This document shows positions 59,236 through 64,000 of a stretch of 64,000 bases of DNA, piece by piece. Under the pieces are notes generated by a model. That model made no database searches, had not been told where the DNA came from, and saw only the letters and a list, made by a program, of their open reading frames with translations. Origin of the DNA: an uncultured Eubacteriales bacterium (GTDB lineage Bacteria; Bacillota; Clostridia; Lachnospirales; Lachnospiraceae); assembly GCA_900548855.1 (NCBI GenBank), contig URMF01000009.1:1-64000 (forward strand), in the 5' to 3' direction. Each line of letters opens with the position of its first letter. Positions within the stretch are counted from its first letter, which is position 1. A program made the position numbers and the translations under genes.

Positions 59236-60363
59236 ATGAAAAAATATCAGTATTCCGGGAATATAAAAAAATCAAATAAGAAAAGATTTGCGGTATTGGC
59301 GCTCTTTATTCTCTGGTTTTTGTGTTTTCCACCAGAGGAGAATGAGGACATTTTTCTGAAAATGACTGCCCAGATGATACCGCTGCTTACATATGAACAG
59401 GAGTATGGGAATCCGGAGGTGGATTATGCTGCGGATTACCAGGTTCCTGACTGGTTTTATGAGGATGAAAATGAAGAGCCGGTGAATGGTGATATTATAA
59501 TGGAAGAATTGGAAACAGAGGACGGAGTGACGGAAAATTCTGTGACTACCCTGGCGGATGGAGCGAACGGGACAACATATACAAGGGAACAGCTGAGTAA
59601 ATCAGACTTTCTCCTCAGCAAGATATTTGTGGTGGATGGCAATACCAGTATGACGAAGGAAGAGCTGGATATCGGGAATCTGCTGGACACAGATTTGACG
59701 GTGGAGGGGTTAAAGCAGACAGGAGAAAAAAGAGAATATAAAGTGCTTATCTACCACACTCATGGCGCGGAGAGCTTTGCTGACAGCCGGGAGGGCAAAA
59801 AAGAGGATACCATTGTGGGAGTGGGGAGTTATCTCACCAAAATTTTGGAGGAGCAGTATGGAATAGCGGTCTATCATGATGAGACTGCCTATGATGTTAT
59901 CGACGGGGTTTTAGACAGAAGCAAGGCATACGAGAATGCATACAATAACGTGTCAAAAATATTAAAGGAAAATCCCTCAATTGAGGTGGTGATTGATTTG
60001 CACAGGGATGGTGTCGATGAGGAAACCCATCTTGTGACAGAGGTAAATGGCAAGCGGACAGCAAAAATCATGTTTTTAAATGGTGTCAGCCGCTCCAATA
60101 TGAATGGAGAGATTGACTATTTAAAAAATCCCAATAAGCTTTCTAATCTGGCGTTTTCCTTTCAGATGTACCTGACCGGAAAAGAGCATTACGGGGATTA
60201 TGTGAGAAAGATTTATGTGAGAAGTCTCCGATATAATCTTCATCTGTTGCCGAGAACAGCCCTGATTGAGGTAGGGGCGCAAAATAATACGCTGGAGGAA
60301 GAAAAAAACGCCATGGAACCACTGGCGGCAATACTGGATAAGGTGTTGAGTAAAAAGGAATAA
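59236..60363 (+). CDS. spoIIP: Stage II sporulation protein P
   Basis: This 375-residue cell-wall amidase and endopeptidase works with SpoIID and SpoIIM to thin septal peptidoglycan during engulfment. It has an N-terminal membrane helix (about 18-32), a low-complexity acidic linker, and the SpoIIP catalytic domain from about 160: VLIYHTHGAESFADS, VVIDLHRDG and PRTALIEVGAQNNTLEE, which hold the zinc-binding and catalytic residues. It follows gpr by 39 bases, the usual order. The start is ATG 59236; the upstream ribosome site is weak. Confidence 0.94.
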   Translation: MKKYQYSGNIKKSNKKRFAVLALFILWFLCFPPEENEDIFLKMTAQMIPLLTYEQEYGNPEVDYAADYQVPDWFYEDENEEPVNGDIIMEELETEDGVTENSVTTLADGANGTTYTREQLSKSDFLLSKIFVVDGNTSMTKEELDIGNLLDTDLTVEGLKQTGEKREYKVLIYHTHGAESFADSREGKKEDTIVGVGSYLTKILEEQYGIAVYHDETAYDVIDGVLDRSKAYENAYNNVSKILKENPSIEVVIDLHRDGVDEETHLVTEVNGKRTAKIMFLNGVSRSNMNGEIDYLKNPNKLSNLAFSFQMYLTGKEHYGDYVRKIYVRSLRYNLHLLPRTALIEVGAQNNTLEEEKNAMEPLAAILDKVLSKKE

Positions 60364-60391
60364 TATGCTATAATTATACCAATTATGTAGT

Positions 60392-60431
60392 CTGGCTTCA
60401 TAAGAGATTTATTTTTTTCTCGTGAAGCCGG
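60392..60431 (+). terminator. Hairpin between spoIIP and lepA
   Basis: CTGGCTTCA (60392-60400) pairs with TGAAGCCGG (60423-60431) with one G-T pair, and AGAG/CTC lie inside; the T run is in the loop rather than after the stem. It may be a weak terminator or attenuator. Confidence 0.4.
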
Positions 60432-60453
60432 ATTGTGGAACAGGAGAGAAGAA

Positions 60454-62268
60454 ATGGCACATTTAGACCAGAGTCACATTCGCAATTTTTGCATTATTGC
60501 ACATATCGACCATGGAAAATCAACTTTGGCAGACCGGATTATTGAAAAAACAGGACTGTTGACCAGCAGGGAGATGCAGGCGCAGGTTCTTGACAATATG
60601 GATTTGGAGAGGGAACGTGGAATCACAATCAAGGCACAGGCGGTGCGGATTGTTTACAAAGCGCAGGATGGAGAGGAATATATTTTTAATTTGATTGATA
60701 CGCCGGGACATGTAGATTTCAATTATGAGGTATCCCGGAGCCTTGCAGCATGTGAGGGTGCCATTTTAGTGGTTGATGCGGCACAGGGAATCGAAGCCCA
60801 GACACTGGCGAATGTGTATCTTGCCATTGATAATGATTTAGATGTTATGCCGGTTATCAACAAGATTGATTTGCCCAGTGCAGAGCCGGACAGGGTTGTA
60901 AATGAGATAGAGGATGTCATTGGAATTGAGGCGCAGGATGCACCTCGTATATCCGCCAAGACAGGACTGAATATAGATGAGGTGTTAGAACAGATTATAA
61001 CGAAGATACCGGCACCGTCCGGGGATGTGAAGGGTCCGCTGAAGGCACTTATATTTGACAGTAAATACGATGCTTATAAAGGAGTTATTATTTTCTGCCG
61101 TCTGTTTGACGGCTCTGTGAGAAAGGGAAGCAATATTAAGATGATGGCGACCGGTGCAGTTGTGGAGGTCGTGGAGGTCGGTATTTTTGGAGCCGGGCAG
61201 TTTATTCCACAGGACGAGCTTTCTGCCGGAATGGTGGGATATATTACGGCAAGTCTTAAGGATGTAAAGGAGACCCGGGTGGGAGATACGGTGACGGATG
61301 CTGATAATCCCTGTGAGGAAGCCCTTCCGGGATATAAGAAAGCAAACCCCATGGTGTATTGTGGACTTTATCCTGCAGATGGAGCGAAATATCCGGAGCT
61401 TAGAGATGCGCTGGAAAAGCTGCAGTTAAACGATGCAGCCTTAAGCTATGAGGCGGAAACCTCCATTGCATTAGGCTTTGGTTTCCGGTGCGGATTTTTA
61501 GGGCTGCTGCATCTGGAAATTATCCAGGAGCGTTTGGAGAGAGAATATAATCTGGATTTGGTGACAACGGCTCCGGGAGTCGTGTACCGGGTTTATAAGA
61601 CGGATGGTGAGATGCTTGAGCTTACCAATCCATCCAATCTTCCAGACCCGTCCCAGATTGATTATATGGAAGAGCCCTTCGTGGCGGCTGAAATTATGGT
61701 GACAAAGGATTATGTGGGTGCGATTATGCAGCTGTGCCAGGAGCGGCGCGGCGTGTATAAGAGCATGGAATATATGGAGGAGTCCAGAGCACTTTTAAAA
61801 TATGACCTTCCCCTCAATGAGATTATTTATGATTTCTTTGACGCATTAAAGTCCCGTTCCAGAGGATATGCCTCCTTTGATTACGAGCTGAATGGTTATG
61901 TCCGCTCTGACCTTGTGAAGTTGGATATTCTGATTAATAAGGAGGAGGTGGATGCCCTTTCCTTTATTGTGCATGCGGATACCGCCTATGAGAGAGGCCG
62001 TAAGATGTGTGAGAAGTTAAAGGGAGAGATACCAAGACACCTGTTTGAAATACCGATACAGGCAGCTATCGGAAGCAAGATTATTGCAAGGGAGACGGTG
62101 AAGGCACTTCGTAAGGATGTGCTTGCCAAGTGTTATGGCGGTGATATTACCCGGAAGAAGAAGCTGTTAGAGAAACAGAAAGAGGGAAAGAAGCGGATGC
62201 GTCAGATTGGAAATGTAGAGATTCCGCAGAAGGCGTTTATGAGTGTGCTGAAGCTGGATGATGAATAG
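60454..62268 (+). CDS. lepA: Elongation factor 4
   Basis: This is a 604-residue translational GTPase. It has G1 AHIDHGKST (16-24), G2 [10 protein letters not shown]3 DTPGHVDF, G4 NKIDLPSA, and the LepA-specific C-terminal domain with [16 protein letters not shown] and [11 protein letters not shown]4 assists stalled or early ribosomes. The start is ATG 60454 after AGGAGAG; the frame opens 7 codons earlier. hemW follows 18 bases downstream, as in many Firmicutes. Confidence 0.96.
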   Translation: MAHLDQSHIRNFCIIAHIDHGKSTLADRIIEKTGLLTSREMQAQVLDNMDLERERGITIKAQAVRIVYKAQDGEEYIFNLIDTPGHVDFNYEVSRSLAACEGAILVVDAAQGIEAQTLANVYLAIDNDLDVMPVINKIDLPSAEPDRVVNEIEDVIGIEAQDAPRISAKTGLNIDEVLEQIITKIPAPSGDVKGPLKALIFDSKYDAYKGVIIFCRLFDGSVRKGSNIKMMATGAVVEVVEVGIFGAGQFIPQDELSAGMVGYITASLKDVKETRVGDTVTDADNPCEEALPGYKKANPMVYCGLYPADGAKYPELRDALEKLQLNDAALSYEAETSIALGFGFRCGFLGLLHLEIIQERLEREYNLDLVTTAPGVVYRVYKTDGEMLELTNPSNLPDPSQIDYMEEPFVAAEIMVTKDYVGAIMQLCQERRGVYKSMEYMEESRALLKYDLPLNEIIYDFFDALKSRSRGYASFDYELNGYVRSDLVKLDILINKEEVDALSFIVHADTAYERGRKMCEKLKGEIPRHLFEIPIQAAIGSKIIARETVKALRKDVLAKCYGGDITRKKKLLEKQKEGKKRMRQIGNVEIPQKAFMSVLKLDDE

Positions 62269-62286
62269 CAGTGCAGGGGGAAAGCA

Positions 62287-63585
62287 ATGGAGAAAAAACC
62301 AGAGATAAGGGAATTGAGCTTGTATGTACACATTCCGTTTTGCCGTGCAAAATGCAATTACTGTGATTTCCTGTCCTTTGGTGGATGCGGTTACAGTGTA
62401 CAAAAGCAGTATGCGGAGGCACTCTGCCGGGAGATTGCAGCATATGAAACCATTGCGGGAGAATATACGGTGAAGTCCATATTTTTTGGAGGCGGAACCC
62501 CGTCTTATATGGATGTTTCTTTATTGGAACAGGTCATGGAAAGCATTCGCAGGGTGTTTTCGGTGAAGCAGGATGCGGAGATTACCATAGAAGGCAATCC
62601 GGACAGCCTGACGAGGGAAGGGTTAGTAGTATACCGTAAGCTGGGAATCAACCGTTTGAGTATAGGCCTGCAGAGCACGAATGATGAAATGCTGCAGCGT
62701 CTTGGCAGAGTACATAATTATGACCAGTTTATTGCAGCATATAACAGTGCGAGACAGGCAGGCTTTAACAATATTAATGTGGATTTGATGTCCGGTTTGC
62801 CGGGAGAGAGCCGGGAATCCTATATCCGGACACTGGGGAAGGTGGCAGAGCTTCAGCCGGAGCACATTTCAGCCTACAGTCTGATTGTGGAGGAGGGAAC
62901 GCCTCTCAGTGAAAATGAGGAGTTGTTAAAGCTTTTGCCCTCTGAGGAGGAAGACCGGCAGCTGTATGTCCGGACAAAGCTGCTTTTAAAGAACAGCGGA
63001 TACGACAGGTATGAGATATCCAACTATGCAAAAAAGGGGTTTGAATGCCGGCACAATATTGTGTACTGGACCGGTGGAGAATACCTGGGGATTGGTTTGG
63101 GAGCATCCTCCTATCTGAAGGTATGGCTTGCGGAGGACCACTGTGAGACCGTAAGATTTCACGGGGTTGAAAACATGGGGGAATATACGGGACGTTTTTT
63201 ACAGTGCACCGGTATGATGGAGGATGATTATACGAATCTGTTTCATGCTTTTGAAAATGGTGAGGAAGAAAGCCGTATGGATAAATACAGGCAGTATGAG
63301 GACAGTGCCCTGTTGGAATTTATCCGGGATTATTACCGGGACCTGCATTTTTCAACCCGCAGGGATGAGATGGAGGAATTCATGTTTCTGGGGCTTCGTA
63401 TGACAAGAGGCGTATCCAAGGCAGAATTCCAAAAACGGTTCGGCACTGCCGTAGAAAGCGTATATGGTAAAATCATTACAAAATATAAAGAAAAAGAACT
63501 GTTGCTGGAAAAGGATGACAGGCTGTATCTCAGTGATGCCGGAATTGATGTCAGCAATGTAATAATGGCAGAGTTTATGTTATAG
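62287..63585 (+). CDS. hemW: Heme chaperone HemW (radical SAM)
   Basis: This 432-residue radical SAM protein has the cluster motif C19-x3-C23-x2-C26, then GGGTPSYMD and GNPDSLT, VDLMSGLPGES and the HemN C-terminal domain after residue 300. HemW transfers heme to respiratory enzymes in some bacteria. It was once labelled coproporphyrinogen oxidase, but lacks that role. In a fermentative anaerobe its actual task is unclear. AGGGGGAAAG precedes the ATG. It lies 18 bases after lepA and is followed by a membrane protein gene. Confidence 0.92.
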   Translation: MEKKPEIRELSLYVHIPFCRAKCNYCDFLSFGGCGYSVQKQYAEALCREIAAYETIAGEYTVKSIFFGGGTPSYMDVSLLEQVMESIRRVFSVKQDAEITIEGNPDSLTREGLVVYRKLGINRLSIGLQSTNDEMLQRLGRVHNYDQFIAAYNSARQAGFNNINVDLMSGLPGESRESYIRTLGKVAELQPEHISAYSLIVEEGTPLSENEELLKLLPSEEEDRQLYVRTKLLLKNSGYDRYEISNYAKKGFECRHNIVYWTGGEYLGIGLGASSYLKVWLAEDHCETVRFHGVENMGEYTGRFLQCTGMMEDDYTNLFHAFENGEEESRMDKYRQYEDSALLEFIRDYYRDLHFSTRRDEMEEFMFLGLRMTRGVSKAEFQKRFGTAVESVYGKIITKYKEKELLLEKDDRLYLSDAGIDVSNVIMAEFML

Positions 63586-63608
63586 CTTAGGGAAGGATGG
63601 ATTGTGAG

Positions 63609-64000
63609 ATGAGGCTGCTGAAAAAATACGTCACAATGTTTCGTGAGGATATGAGGGATGTAATGTCCCGCCGGTGCGGACTGGATGAACTAAACAATTT
63701 TATAATACTCATAGGATTTATTTTCATTCTGATTTCTTTGTTTTCAAAAAAATGGATATTTACGCTTTTAGGGGCATTTTTTGTGATACTCTGCTATGTC
63801 AGGGTCTTTTCAAAGAAGCTGGATAAACGCCGGAAAGAGAATGACTTTTATATGAGATATATGGGGCGTGCAGTAGGTGTTGTCCGGTATATAAAGTTAT
63901 GTGTGCGGATGAAGATTAAAACCATAAAGGATGCGGAATATGCATATTTTGTCTGTGGCACCTGTAAACAGATTGTCCGTGTGCCAAAGGGAAAAAATAA
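63609..64000 (+). CDS. Two-helix membrane protein with Cys-x2-Cys motif (cut by window end)
   Basis: An open frame from ATG 63609 runs off the end of the window (at least 130 residues). It starts MRLLKKYVTMFREDMRDVMS, has two adjacent hydrophobic helices (about 32-46 and 50-65), a basic linker, then VCGTCKQIVRVPKGKN at the edge. CGTCKQIVRVPKGK looks like half of a zinc ribbon, whose second cysteine pair would lie beyond the window. It is 23 bases after hemW and probably co-transcribed. Function is unknown; related proteins with this plan are found in Lachnospiraceae. Confidence 0.72.
   Translation, partial: MRLLKKYVTMFREDMRDVMSRRCGLDELNNFIILIGFIFILISLFSKKWIFTLLGAFFVILCYVRVFSKKLDKRRKENDFYMRYMGRAVGVVRYIKLCVRMKIKTIKDAEYAYFVCGTCKQIVRVPKGKN

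Noticed and set aside
1..64000. Insertion sequences, prophage genes, CRISPR arrays or known defence systems
   Set aside because: No transposase, integrase, phage structural gene, cas gene or regular spacer array was seen in any frame.

Overview
The window is chromosomal DNA of a spore-forming, Gram-positive anaerobe of the class Clostridia, most likely family Lachnospiraceae. The grounds are moderate-to-low GC, strong AGGAGG-type ribosome binding sites, TTGACA/TATAAT promoters, sporulation genes (spmA, spmB, gpr, spoIIP, CotF-like coat proteins), a four-subunit 2-oxoacid:ferredoxin oxidoreductase, PurL as one long polypeptide, and gene neighbourhoods (NAD(P)HX repair - alr - mazF - CBS protein; comEA - two-component system - GerMN - comEC - holA - rpsT - gpr - spoIIP - lepA - hemW) typical of that family. 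Genus cannot be fixed from the sequence alone.

Layout. 1-243: 3' tail of 23S rRNA, a hairpin and tRNA-Trp. 341-2250: small AT-rich accessory genes (HEAT-like, DUF3795, DUF3788) and two gene relics. 2386-7945: TtcA-like thiolation enzyme, DUF1292 protein, a GGDEF/EAL c-di-GMP enzyme, a fused MshEN-like/CheX-like protein and a CheY. 8119-16292: purL, nnr, alr, mazF and a soluble CorC-type CBS protein. 16421-24406: three transport units, namely GntR with a YtrB-type ABC transporter, MarR with a heterodimeric ABC exporter, and a MATE pump. 24557-27611: porCDAB-type oxidoreductase. 27748-30346: an HTH-acetyltransferase fusion with a DnaA-like ATPase, a heptad-repeat coiled-coil protein, and two coat proteins. 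30446-39826: three regulator/membrane-protein operons (ECF sigma with ABC; LytTR-DUF3021 with ABC; PadR with a prefix-domain/FtsW-RodA fusion). 39927-44847: lipid kinase, activase-related protein, YwaF-like membrane protein, spmAB and apt. 44964-48446: divergent argG / argCB. 48462-64000: a solute-binding lipoprotein, a small DMT protein, and the comEA-to-hemW housekeeping and sporulation block, ending in a gene cut by the window edge.

Two non-coding repeat families are the least explained content. The first is a pair of about 205-base elements (11882-12084 and 18481-18691). Each opens with a long perfect hairpin whose stem sequence differs between copies while complementarity is kept, and continues with conserved small stems; both lie just upstream of a gene. 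The second is a 34-45 base element in six copies, always on the + strand and always directly after the intrinsic terminator of the upstream + strand gene; it carries its own A-tract/palindrome/T-tract with compensatory changes. I judge these the best candidates for something undescribed.

Assignments rest on reading motifs by eye; no database search was run. Starts were chosen from ribosome binding sites, so several genes begin downstream of the longest open frame.
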